Part shown: in pieces, positions 1 through 9,774 of the stretch
Numbering within the stretch: the first letter of the stretch is position 1
How the letters are laid out: every line of letters starts with the position of its first letter
Source: Alitta virens
Lineage: Eukaryota > Annelida > Polychaeta > Phyllodocida > Nereididae
Direction: 5' to 3'
DNA: 64,000 bases
NCBI GenBank assembly: GCA_932294295.1
Contig: OW028576.1
Location: 24,435,227 to 24,499,226, forward strand
Made by a program: the position numbers and the translations under genes
Notes under the pieces: generated by a model
What the model was told of the DNA's origin: nothing
Seen by the model: the letters and a program-made list of their open reading frames with translations, nothing else
Databases searched by the model: none

Positions 1-484
1 TTATTTTCCTCCAAATGACAACAAGATATGTAATACACAATTTAAAAAAACATGTACGACAATATCTAATAGACCTTTAACGACTTCAATGGAGCACTTT
101 CAAAAAAGTCGTCATGCTCTGAGCATAAATCAGATGACATACAATGACTGCAAAGTAGACTAGTAGTTAAATCTGATGAGATACAATGAGTACAAAGTAG
201 AAGTACAAACTGACTAGCATTTTTGCTAATAAGTGAGATAAATCTGACATTATGCGATACAATGACTACAAAAGGAGTAGTTGGCTAGTAAAATATGAAA
301 TGTATTGGGTAGACAAGTTTTCTATGTCACATCATAACATGTATTTTTGAATTCACATTGTAAAATATTATGTGTCTTAACAGGCACATAAAAAAATGAT
401 TTTGTAACAATAATAAAGTACTTATCAAACTGAACGTTGGACGGAATTTCCTTCATTTAAATTTAAGTTTATTGTTTTTAACCA
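1..484. other. Intergenic flank 3' of the SAP-SWIM-YqaJ gene
   Basis: No coding frame is recognisable. The stretch is AT-rich and contains a loosely repeated motif beginning atacaatga near 139, 181 and 257, each followed by a variant of ctacaaagtag. These look like decayed short duplications. A candidate polyadenylation signal for the minus-strand gene lies at 468-473. Confidence 0.5.
468..473 (-). promoter_or_regulatory. Candidate poly(A) signal of the SAP-SWIM-YqaJ gene
   Basis: The plus strand reads tttatt, giving AATAAA on the minus strand about 12 bases past the stop codon at 485-487. This would mean a very short 3' UTR. The hexamer is common by chance in AT-rich DNA, so support is weak. 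Confidence 0.3.
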
Positions 485-3088
485 TTACACAAAGTATCTA
501 TCATATGATTTAAATACAAACTTGCTTATAAGAGCTGATCTAAAGTATTGTTTGTAGAATGACTCCAAGTTCTTGACCATGGAAGTAATAAACTGGTCAT
601 CTCTGGCGATTTCAATGATTTTGAAGTCCACTAAGGTAAACACAATGAACAGGCATCTGGAGTAGTTGGTACACATGAGTTGTCCTTGTACTTGATAGTA
701 ATACTGATGGTCATGGCATAGCGTCATACCTTCGTCACCAAACTTTACATAAGGTACATTGGTTGGATTAATCATCTTGTCATTGGCGGTAAAGGAACAT
801 TTCACCTCCAGGATGGTATTACTGTCTACCAGTCGGTCAGGAGAAGCCGCCAACCATGGATTTGTGGAATCCACAAAAAGCCCACATTCAACAGTTTTGT
901 GTCCAGTGATGCGCTCAAATGCCTCCACGGCAACCCTTTCATATTTAATGCCATGAGAAGTTGCCCTTGATGAAAAATGCTTTTTGTGTATGAAACTTCT
1001 GGCCAAAGCATGAAAGTTGGTTGCAGATGTAGCTTTGCAGATGCGGCCAAAATTGGATGATGTAAGCCGATGTTGTCGTTGCAGCATCCACTCCTTATTT
1101 TGTACTTGACCGAGTGTATTTTCTTCGATGCGAGTTTTTTCCTCCTTGGTAATTGATTCCAGCTGAAAAAAATCATTCCTCTGAGCTTGAATCAATCTAG
1201 CATTCATTGTTTGATTATTATTAAGGTGATCTTAACAGACAAGTACCTTGTTATCCTGAAAGAAGCGGTCATCACTTCTGCCAGCATAGTCATGCATAAA
1301 ATTTGTTGTTATGGGATTTGCTGGAGGGTACAACATCTGTACGGGCATCTTTCGATCATCCTGAAAAGAAAGTATAGAATTATGCAAAGCACTGTTCAGC
1401 TTGACGCAGATGAATACTTAAAGTGTAGAGAGTGAGAAGATTTTTATTTATGTGACACGTGCACAAAAACATCACATATACAAATTGAACAAGTACACCC
1501 AGCCCCATATGGGCATATCTGTCACAGTAATATACTGATTAAAGCCTTACATAAAAGCCATCTTTTGCCACAGCAGTAAACTTTCCAAATGCCTATTTAC
1601 CGATAGTTAATTTTAAATTTTAAACAGCATACATATGTCTGATAACCAAAGCTTAAGTGCTGAAAATTTGAACAACTGCATTGAATGATACTCACAACAA
1701 AACTTAATACTTTGTTCCGGAACAAATCTGGATAGCCAGTCATGTTCCTTCTCTGCACAGGCCGCGGATCGAACTCCCATTCCTTTTTTCTGAGCATCGC
1801 CAGGTGGCTGGTCTTCATAGGGGAACCTTTGTAGGGCTTTGCATGGTGAAAGGTTTGAAGTCTCTAGAAAAATATTTTTTGTGTGTTAGTCATGATTTTG
1901 CTTAATCCCGAAATAGATTTTATTCTTATTTGGAGCTGCTTTTATTCATTTACCAATATGTTCCGTAAGAATATCACAACTTACTTGTGTGCAGGTCTGT
2001 TCTGTCAGCATATCACCAGTAGAGGAAAATATCATTAATCCATAGAGTAAGGTAGCAATATGTTTGCAATGCCCAGATGGTCCCTCTCCTGCAGTGCATG
2101 TACACTGACATTCCTCAATGACTCCAAATGCATCAATTCTGATATCAACTGTATAAGAGGTAGACTTGGGGTATTCGGACCACACTTGTCCTTTCAAAAA
2201 TGAAGTGGTACCCTGCTTTGTTTGACGCACATACCGAATGTATCTGAAACTGAGTTATACAATTTATTGTATAGATATAAACAAAGTAAAAATTCTTTTA
2301 GTTAATGTGATTGGTGTAAAATTATCAACACACCAGTTATACAAATGTGAAATAGGTATTTATGTCCATATTAAGCAAACAACAAGATTATGGAGAACTG
2401 CAGAATTACCTTTCTTCATACATGTCTTTGCACTTCTCTTCAAATTCTTTTTCGTTGGATTGAAGATATTCTTGTATTCTCTTCATGAGAACATTTGGAA
2501 TTTTTGTGCCATTGTGTACATCAGTAAATAATTCTGGACCTGGCACTGTCATCCAAAATTCTCTGGCCTTTTCCCCCACTTTCTCAGAAATGCCCATCTT
2601 GTCCAGTGTCTCCAGTCTGTGTATAATAATATAAAAAATTCTTAGAAATCCATATTAAGTAATTTTATAAGTATTTCACAGGTTTCAGACTGTGCAGTGT
2701 ACAGTACATGCAGCACCCATAATAAATGCATGATGAAATATTGATATCCATGCATGCTGTGTATTGTCATGATGCAAAACCACATGTCAATAACAATTAA
2801 TAAATAAATATAGATATACATTTTTACTAGAATTTAAAGACAATAAAACACGTACAATGACCATACTATTGTAAATCTATTTTGTGCAATGATGTTAAAT
2901 TTCGATTGTTGATGTCATGTGTTATGTGAGTACACACCTGTTGTTTATCTTAGTTCATAGCCATAGGCCTACACAGTTTTTATTTACCTTGTAATCAAAT
3001 CTTTCTTTCTTCCTGACGTGTATTTTCCCCTGCTCTTAAGCTCTGCTATCAGTTCGAAACACTTCCACTCGGTGTATTTAGTTGTCAT
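485..3088 (-). CDS. SAP - SWIM zinc finger - YqaJ-like nuclease protein, six exons
   Basis: I assembled this model by eye. Exons are 3088-2988, 2616-2410, 2249-1985, 1863-1696, 1360-1247 and 1162-485. All introns are GT-AG and phases agree, giving 1533 nt: 510 residues plus stop. Residues 9-40 resemble a SAP helix-extension-helix (ELKSRGKYTSGRKKDLITRL). Residues 150-166 hold a SWIM-type CxC...CxH zinc site (C150, C152, C164, H166; C154 is also present). Residues 317-447 match the YqaJ viral-recombinase/lambda-exonuclease fold: RLTSSNFG 317-324, E360, D394 in SPDRL, E404-V-K406, and the Q-rich HQYYYQVQGQL. These are the expected PD-(D/E)XK catalytic residues. Known family members degrade or resect DNA ends; uncharacterised animal proteins combine SWIM and YqaJ domains. 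A DNA-binding nuclease, possibly of transposon or viral origin, is an inference. No lesion is visible. The last intron (1163-1246, 84 nt) removes an in-frame TAA at 1232-1234; its gtactt donor is weak, but its acceptor tract is strong. Confidence 0.8.
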
Positions 3089-3225
3089 TGTGTTTGGTCA
3101 AAGGTTACTTGAAAAAACGAACACAACACTGCAGCTACACAAGTTTGTTTACATACGTTCTACACTCGAGCGATAATGCGCACGGTAGGATCGGTCGCAG
3201 CGCCTCCCCGCGGAAATTTCGCGTG
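3088..3225 (-). promoter_or_regulatory. CpG-rich 5' region and probable promoter of the SAP-SWIM-YqaJ gene
   Basis: Between about 3165 and 3225 there are roughly eleven CpG dinucleotides in 65 bases, including cgcgg and tcgcgtg, whereas surrounding DNA is almost free of CpG. The patch lies 80-140 bases upstream of the minus-strand ATG at 3088, which has an A at -3. In vertebrates such clusters mark unmethylated promoters, so transcription probably starts here. No TATA box was identified. Confidence 0.5.
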
Positions 3226-3274
3226 ACAACCTCATTGTTTGATATCAAGTGTTGCTATAATTCTCATTGTCAAA

Positions 3275-3439
3275 ATTTAATATCACGGATACCACTTATT
3301 TCTTTCCTACTGAGTTTCAGGCTTCCTATGAAGTTTTGCACATTTCTTATATTATTTCGATTAATAAGAAATATGCCAAACTTCATAGGCAACCAGAAAC
3401 TCAGTTTGGAAGAAATAAGTCATGTGAGGGATATTAAAT
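3275..3439. repeat. Near-palindromic hairpin element (MITE-like inverted repeat)
   Basis: Two arms of about 76 bp (3275-3350 and 3364-3439) are near reverse complements around a 13-bp loop (3351-3363). Landmarks: acttatttctt in the left arm pairs with aagaaataagt in the right; tgagtttc pairs with gaaactca; ttcctatgaagtttt pairs with a close match around caaacttcatagg; ttcttat pairs with ataagaa at the loop. The outer ends atttaatatc and gatattaaat also pair. A short internal stretch is mismatched. The shape suits a foldback or MITE-type non-autonomous element. I see no clear target-site duplication and no coding capacity. Confidence 0.75.
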
Positions 3440-4247
3440 AGGTATCACTGTAGACACGTTTTTAGAACGGGACCTTCACATATAAACTGTATTGACAAAA
3501 AACTAAAACTAAAATGTACTACAGGGTTCAAAGCCACCTAAATTATGCAATTAGTACCAAGGGATCAATGTTGAAAGATAGACACGTAAAGCAGATAAGA
3601 AAAAAATAAAAATATATCTTTTAGATTGATTTTTAACATTGGAAGAAGAGTAAGACTATCTGAAATTTATAAAAAAGCTAATATACTGAAGGTTGAAGAT
3701 CTAACTAAACCATCAGTCCCGAACATTTTCTACAAATATACTAACGGAACGCTACCATAACGAATCAGTAATCTATTTGAAATATCAGATAATTTTTTTT
3801 ATAACTGTGTTCTTGTGCCTATGTAATGATGCTTTGGTTTTATATGCTCTGTCAATGGTTTTAACTTAACTTCATGCTATTTATTTTATTTGTCATCTCA
3901 CTGCTCATTGTACTTTTCATTTGATCATTTCATGACAGCAAAAAGTTTTACTTATGTTTACTGTTTTATTCCTGTCTGACTGTAGATAAACTTTATCTTA
4001 TATTATTTTATCCTAATGACTTGAGCATCATGTATGACCTGATACACTGTAGAAATGCTTTGTCATGATTGAGTGTAAGATATGACATGGTTATGCACAA
4101 TCTAGGAATGCATGGATCGGTTCAGTCGTGTAAATGTTGAAGTACCTTTGATTGTATTATCATTATGAAAAAAAATAGATCAACCAAAATTAATGAATGT
4201 ATGAACACCAAATACCCAATATTAACGAAATAAAGACTATTAATATA
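3440..4247. other. Intergenic AT-rich DNA, nothing recognised
   Basis: No credible open frame, RNA gene or ordered repeat is visible on either strand. The stretch has homopolymer A and T runs and little CpG. Confidence 0.5.
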
Positions 4248-4249
4248 AC

Positions 4250-4283
4250 TACACTACAAATCAAAAGTATTTAGACACCTTCA
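4250..4283. repeat. Probable terminal inverted repeat of the Tc1-like element (3' end)
   Basis: The segment contains acactacaaatcaaaag followed by tatttagacacc. From memory this follows the pattern cactacnnntcaaaagtnnnnacacc seen at the ends of fish Tc1-like elements. It sits about 115 bases beyond the transposase stop, where the 3' terminus should be. The partner repeat was not found. Confidence 0.5.
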
Positions 4284-4397
4284 GATTTTATTAATATGCT
4301 TCCATTAAAACTTAGTATTACTACTTACTGTAGTTGCCAAAAACACCAGATAGAAAGACAGAGTCTGTCTTCTATGTTTATTAGAACAATAAATATG

Positions 4398-5294
4398 TCA
4401 AACTTTACATTCATCAAAGTAGCCACCTCTGGCATCTATAAAAGCAGAACCAATTTGAGGCATTCTTTCAATGAGGGACATTAAATACTGTTCTGAGAGT
4501 TCATTCCTGCTTTGTTGAAGAAGTGTCCAGAGGTGTGCACAACTGGTCGATTGCTTTGCCTTCACTTTTTGATCCATTTCACCCCAAACCAGTTCAATGG
4601 GATTTATACTGGGGACTGTGCTGGCCAATTCATGATTTCCAGTCTTCCTTCTCATTCTTTCTTCTTCAGGTAGTTCTAATAAAGGTGGGAGGTGCATTTT
4701 GGGTAATTGTCTTGAAGAATGAATCCTTGGCCAATGATTAGTTTGCCAGATGGAAGAGCATGTCGATGGAGGATGCTGTGATAGCCCTTCTGGTTGAGAA
4801 TGCCATTCACTCTATGCAGATCTCCAACTCTTGATCCAGCAAAACACCCCCAAACCATTGCACTACCTCCCAAATGTTTCACTGTACTAGTTGTACACTC
4901 TGGCAACATCCTTCCTCCATAGATGTCAAACTTCGACTCATCGGACCATAAAACCTTGAACCAGTCTTCTACTGTCCAGTTCCCATGTTTTTTTTTGCCC
5001 AATGAAGTCTCTTTTTCTTATTCACAGGACTAGCAAAGGTTTTCTCGCTGAAATGCAGTCTTTTAGGCCAGCTTCCCTCAGTCTTCTTTGCACAGTTGAG
5101 GTAGACACTTTTACATTGTGGATCTCGTTGACTTTGGCTTGTATTTGCGGTGCACAGAGTCGTTTGTCAAGCAAGCTGGTCACACAAATATACTTCACTG
5201 GTGCTGGAGTTGTTGATTGGGGCCTACCACTTCTTCTGTTTTGATTTGTGCCAATATCCTCAATTCTCTTCACTATGAAAGCTACAGTGCTCAC
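4398..5294 (-). pseudogene. Tc1-family transposase pseudogene (DDE type)
   Basis: Three fragments in different frames read in order along one Tc1 transposase. Fragment 5294-5022 covers the paired-like helix-turn-helix region with the GRPQSTTP linker and a second DNA-binding helix set (STSTVQRRLREAGL). Fragment 5002-4676 carries WSDESKF with the first catalytic aspartate, the GGSAMVWGCF block and the QDN motif with the second aspartate. Fragment 4697-4398 carries NPIELVW with the catalytic glutamate and the C-terminus. Lesions include a frameshift around 5005-5030, a shift in a nine-base A run (plus-strand T run 4988-4996), a stop at 4676-4678 after the QDN block, and further shifts before NPIE. 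Roughly the first 25-30 residues are missing. The family cuts and pastes DNA at TA targets; this copy cannot make a working enzyme. Confidence 0.85.
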
Positions 5295-5300
5295 AGTATA

Positions 5301-5635
5301 TCTTTAATAAGGTTTCCAGGCTCACTTGCTGCAAGCTAGCCCTGTTTATTTAAGGCTAAATCAATCATGTTCAACACAGCATACTGGGATTTTAAATGTC
5401 AAATCTATATCATGTGTATGTCACACCATCCATAATCTGCTACCAGCCTCTGATCCTGCAGGGCCCTCCGGCTATAAGCATTTATGTCCAAACGCTGACA
5501 GGTGTTAAGGCCCTCAGGCGTTAGTGGTTGAGATGACGTTCAGTATACGTCCAGCATCTCCAAGAAAACCCCCAGGCCAAATGTAATGATGTACAAATAA
5601 ATATTTAAAGACGGGTTGTTAAGAGTGAATTGCTT
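5301..5635. other. Intergenic DNA, nothing recognised
   Basis: The part at about 5440-5580 is somewhat richer in G+C than its surroundings (gcagggccctccggc and nearby), but I see no convincing gene, RNA or element boundary in it. Confidence 0.4.
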
Positions 5636-5687
5636 TTTCATTCAATTCAATTCAATTCAATTCAATTCAATTCAATTCAATTCAATT
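5636..5687. repeat. Pentanucleotide microsatellite (TTCAA)n
   Basis: About nine perfect copies of ttcaa run from 5641 to 5687, preceded by one imperfect copy. The perfection suggests a young, probably length-variable tract. Confidence 0.95.
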
Positions 5688-5824
5688 ATGATAACCAAAT
5701 ACTGTTATTAAACAATGATGACAGGCTTGTGCCAGTGTATTTTTCATTGTTTAAATGGAAAAGTTGTCCAAAGCTCACTTGTAAGGTGCATTTGTTTTTT
5801 TTGACTTGTGTGTCTTTATAATTC

Positions 5825-5842
5825 TTTATTTATTTATTTATT
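5825..5842. repeat. Short (TTTA)n tract
   Basis: About four copies of ttta in a row. Minor simple sequence. Confidence 0.8.
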
Positions 5843-5855
5843 CTCAAGTACACAC

Positions 5856-5995
5856 ATGCTATATTAACCAGTAGTGCTGAGTTAGCAATGACATTCACCG
5901 CAAAGCTCAGAGGAATGGTATTAGTGTTTTGTAAGCATAATTCTTTGTATGCTATATTATCCAGTATGTGTTGAGTCAGCAGCAGCATTCATCAG
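5856..5995. repeat. Imperfect direct duplication, offset 93 bp
   Basis: A segment starting atgctatattaaccagta at 5856 recurs at 5949 as atgctatattatccagta. Both continue through a gctgagttagcaatgacattca-like stretch with substitutions. No coding capacity is seen. Confidence 0.6.
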
Positions 5996-6119
5996 AATGA
6001 AGACTGACTCCTGCTTGTCAAACACCTCAGGCACTCAGTGATAACCAGTTATCATTGGCTGACTTTTAGTGTATGCCTCAGAGCACTATACACTGCCAAT
6101 TGTACACCTGGTGGTCAAG

Positions 6120-6345
6120 AGCCTCATTGCTTTATTTTCATTGTCTTAGTCCAGCCCTGATATACTAAAAGCATATTTAATAAATGCAATTAAGAGTAGT
6201 TATGAAAACTTTTGGACACCTGGTTTTTTGACAGCACCCTCATTGTCTTGTGCTCATTGTCATAGTTTATCAATGGTATACTAAAAAATACAAAGCAACT
6301 CATTGTCTTAGTTTAACCAATGGCACACTAAAAATAAAATTAAAT
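6120..6345. repeat. Decayed tandem motif around ctcattgtcttag
   Basis: Related segments near 6123, 6238 and 6300 each contain a form of ctcattgtcttag followed some 15-20 bases later by a form of ggtatactaaaa. They look like three diverged copies of a unit of roughly 60 bp or more. Confidence 0.5.
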
Positions 6346-6364
6346 CAAGTTTAATAAATACCCC

Positions 6365-6853
6365 AAAAGTCGCTTATGAAAGATTTATTTCTAATATCAG
6401 AACATGCACACTTTCAAGCAGTTAATACACAATAAATAAAAAACCAAAAACTATCATTTCATACTGTTAATCGATAAAAATCATTGTGTAATAGTAAAAT
6501 AAAAAAGCAATATTAGATAACATAGCAAAGACATTAAGCATAAACTACTACACATGCAACTCATATCACCAAAAAAAAAATTATCACTTATAATATGCTA
6601 CACACAACTCAAAAGTCACTTATGAAAAGATTTATTATATCAGAACATGCACACTTTCAAGCAGTTAATACACAATAAATAAAAAACCAAAAAAAAACTA
6701 TTATTTCATGCTGTTAATTGATAAAAATTATTGTGTAATAGTAAAATAAAAAGCAATATTAGATAACATAGCAAAGCCATTAACCATAAACTACTATACA
6801 TGCAACTCAGATCACCTAAAAAAACTTATCACTTATAATATGCTACACATGCA
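6365..6853. repeat. Tandem duplication of a 246-bp unit, two copies
   Basis: Copy one (6365-6610) and copy two (6611 to about 6853) start aaaagtcgcttatg and aaaagtcacttatg. They share atcagaacatgcacactttc, the run cagttaatacacaataaat, and the tail cttataatatgctacaca. Differences are scattered substitutions and A-run length changes. Neither copy has a credible open frame. Confidence 0.85.
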
Positions 6854-6979
6854 AGCACATTCATTCTGTTTTAAAAAACAATGAAAACTTTCACACAGTT
6901 AATCTTAACATGTGTCAACATCAATCCAAAAAATCCTCAGGAACACATGAACTAGCTGTTAATTAAAATAAAAGCAAAT

Positions 6980-7035
6980 CACTTATTAAAAAAAAAAAAA
7001 GATAATAATAATAAATAAATAAAAATAAAAGAAAC
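6980..7035. repeat. A-rich simple sequence
   Basis: A run of twelve or more A residues is followed by (ATA)n and (AAAT)n-like sequence. It could be the decayed tail of a retroposed element, but nothing upstream is recognisable. Confidence 0.5.
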
Positions 7036-7061
7036 AGACAGCACCAGTCACAGTCTCTGCT

Positions 7062-8739
7062 AATGGAATTCAGGGGTTAGAAAATTAGGTTTTTTCTTTT
7101 TATTACTATTTTTCCTTAAACAAAAGTTGTTATGTGAATTTATTTGTTGTTCTATTATCATCAGAGTGTGGTTTGATTTTCTTTTTTTAATTCAGTGATG
7201 TGGCACAGTATATTGTATAGTATCATCAATACTTTGCATAGTGTTGGCTGTCACTGTCATGTGCACATTAACTTGTTCACTGTGGTGTTTCTGTCTTCCT
7301 CCTATTGAACAATAATGCCTACACAAAGCACACAAGCAGACCAGTTACATCTAAGAACTTATGCCAGCCAATCACAGCTGAATATGATAACAGGCTTTGA
7401 TTGGCTTGTAGCACAGCCAAATATGACAGGCTTCCATTCAGAGCAGAATATGTCAACTTTAAGCTGCACTGTCCGTCAAATCGTCAATTTCTGAGACTCC
7501 ATAAAATAGCTGAAAATAACCTTTATTAATCAAGGCACACTCCATTTGGGTGAACTAATGTTTTTATCAGACATTAATTTAAAAAAAAATAAAAATCTTA
7601 CATTGAGAGAAAATCCAGACCAAAACATTGGAAACACAATGGATATGACATCATCAACCAATGTTCAGTATTGTGATGTTATCATTGGGTTTGTTTACAT
7701 ATTGAGTTTTTGATGGCATGAAAAACTCTATTTATATTATTTATTGTACCTTAAAGTCTAATTCCTGTGTACAAAAGAACATGAAATGGCAAAAATAGCA
7801 TGGGACAAGAAGGTAGTATTGGCTTATATTATTATTTGCCTATGCTTAATCTTGAGACATAGTAACTTTAACTTAAGCAGCATTCTGAGTGCTCAAAACA
7901 TCGGAAAATGTATTCCTTGACTTGAAATATATATTGTGCATTTACACTGGACATATTTTGTTAAGCTAGCAAAATAACAGGTTCTTCTATATACCTTTTT
8001 GTGATGAAAATATACAAAATAGTTTGAGTTATTGGATGAAATTTAAGAAACAGGTTACACCAAACAATTAAAGGCATGTCATAATATGTAAGATGTAAAA
8101 TTAACAAAATCATATTTTGCTTTTAAAATTTTAACAATAATAGGAGTATTCATATCACATATAAAATGAAATTTCATTTCTTAAAATTAACGGGGGAATA
8201 ATAATGCAAGGTGTAAGTTATACTTGTTTGAGGCAAAAATGAACTGATCAGAGTGATATGATAAGCAAGTTTGTTACTGAACAATTACTTTTTTTATAAA
8301 GGGAAATACGTTATAAACCAGCAGTTCTATGTAATTTTTGATGCAGAGCTAATTTAAACATAATCAGACCACATGTCATGTTGACAAATTAACAAAACTG
8401 AAAATTTAATTAAATTAAAAGTGTAAGTTATGTCAGAGTATACTGCTAATGTTGGTATGGTAAAAGGTGTCCTAAAATTGGATTTTTTATTTGTTTTGAT
8501 TCATCAAAGTGTTGGAATTGATGTGAGCAACCCTATAGAGTCACACTGCAGAATTATACTTGCAAAATAATAACGCTGAAAAAAGGAAAGGGTGAATGTT
8601 TGTACTTTGCATGTATACAATGCTTTAATGTTACATACTCATCAGCAGTACTGTGTAAAAAGCTAGATCAAAAGCACTGTAAAAAAATATAATTGAATGT
8701 ACCAGAAAAGTGAAGTACTTTGGTGCTAGTATTGATATC
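7062..8739. repeat. Local duplicated unit, copy 1 (about 1.68 kb)
   Basis: It shares, in order with the next two units: gaattcag...agaaaatta (7064), gcatagtgttggctgtcac (7236), cctcctattgaacaat, gattggcttgtagcacagcc (7399), attgtgcatttacactggac (7933) and the block near 8470-8580 with gtcctaaaattgg. It has extra sequence around 7500-7800 that copies 2 and 3 lack. It lacks the 28-codon open frame they carry. No gene is recognised. Confidence 0.7.
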
Positions 8740-9774
8740 AGTTGAATTCAAAGGTGAGAAAATTATAAAAAAATGTTATAAATATTTTCCCTTTAACAAA
8801 AATTGCGATGTGGATCAATATTTTGCATAGTGTTTGCTGTCACTCTGTAATGTGCACATTAACTTGTTCACTGTGGTGTTTCTGGCTTCCTCCTATTGAA
8901 CAATTCAGGCTTTGATTGGCTTGTAGCACAGCCAAATATGATAACAGGCTTCTATTGCTTATGGCAGAGCAGAATATGATAACATGGTATGTGACTAAAT
9001 GACTGTATAGTTCATTACAATATCAACAGGTGTGAATGCTCAGCCTATGAGTGCAAAATTAAAAAGAATAATTGAGGAGCAACAAATGCCCAAGGCACAG
9101 TTAGTTGAATGCATCACTGCCCTTTGTTGGTGATAAGAAGCCTGTGTGTATATTTATTGAGTGATATGATAATCACTTAAAAAGTAAAGTTAGAAAATTT
9201 TAATCAAGAGGAAAACATAGCTTTTCTTTAATCAACAGTGCAATGTCAACTTAAGCAGCAATCTCAGAGCACAAAACATCAGAAAATGTACGCTTTTACT
9301 GAGAAAATATATTGTGCATTTACACTGGACAGATTTTGTTAAGCAAGCAAAAATAATTTAGTTTCATTATGTACCTTTTTGTAAAGAAAATATACAAAAG
9401 TGTTACTGAATGAAATTCAAGACACATTTAACACCAAACAATTACAGCCATGTCATAATATGTAAGATATAAAATTATACCAGCAGCTCAATATAATTTT
9501 TCATGAAGCTAAGCTAAAACATACACAGATCTCATGTTATGTTGACAAATAAAACCCAGGTAAAAAATAAATAAAATAAGAAAACTTTGGAATTTCACAT
9601 TTAACATCCATGTGTGTATTCAAATATAGAGTATCAGTGGTAATTTTAGAGACCAGATAGAATTAATTCCATAAAGTGACATACATTGTAGTTTGAAATG
9701 TAAATATTTATTTTTTCATGTAAAGCTATGATAAAACACTGAAAATAAAAAGAAAATCTCAATTTTTTTTTTAA
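8740..9774. repeat. Local duplicated unit, copy 2 (about 1.0 kb)
   Basis: It begins ttgaattcaaaggtgagaaa, matching the start of copy 1. It carries gcatagtgtttgctgtcac at 8825, the gattggcttgtagc block, a 28-codon open frame at 9047-9133 and attgtgcatttacactggac at 9311. It runs directly into copy 3 and lacks the terminal block found near 8470 in copy 1. Much of it aligns with copy 3 at an offset of about 995 bp. Confidence 0.75.
9047..9133 (+). other. 28-codon open frame in duplicated unit copy 2
   Basis: ATG to TGA encodes 28 residues starting MSAKLKRIIEEQQ and ending in ITALCW, a helix-like composition. The same frame, with no indel, is present in copy 3 (10098-10184). I recognise no family. 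It is short enough to be chance or a relic of an exon. Confidence 0.25.

Larger units (their letters stand above)
4250..5300 (-). mobile_element. Decayed Tc1-like DNA transposon, truncated at its 5' end
   Basis: The interval holds remnants of a Tc1/mariner transposase on the minus strand and, beyond its 3' end, a sequence resembling the Tc1-type terminal inverted repeat (about 4250-4283). I could not find the matching inverted copy beyond 5300, and the first part of the transposase is missing, so the 5' end was probably lost. Several reading-frame lesions show that the copy is dead. Confidence 0.8.

Noticed and set aside
759..956. Plus-strand open frame inside the YqaJ exon
   Set aside because: It is the antisense shadow of the nuclease exon and resembles no protein. 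The minus-strand frame at 826-1176 is likewise an alternative frame of the same exon.
1232..1234. In-frame TAA between two parts of the YqaJ gene, first read as a nonsense mutation
   Set aside because: A phase-0 GT-AG intron (1163-1246) with a strong acceptor tract removes it, and the spliced protein fits the family better than the read-through.
2238..2531. 97-codon plus-strand frame
   Set aside because: It overlaps exon 2, intron 2 and the start of exon 3 of the minus-strand gene and has a composition expected of AT-rich non-coding DNA.
3082..3441. 119-codon plus-strand frame
   Set aside because: It runs antisense through exon 1 and the promoter patch and then through the hairpin element. 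There is no family resemblance.
6195..6220. gaaaacttttggacacct as the missing Tc1 terminal repeat
   Set aside because: It is in the wrong orientation to pair with the repeat at 4250 and lies about 900 bp beyond the transposase remnant. The similarity is loose.
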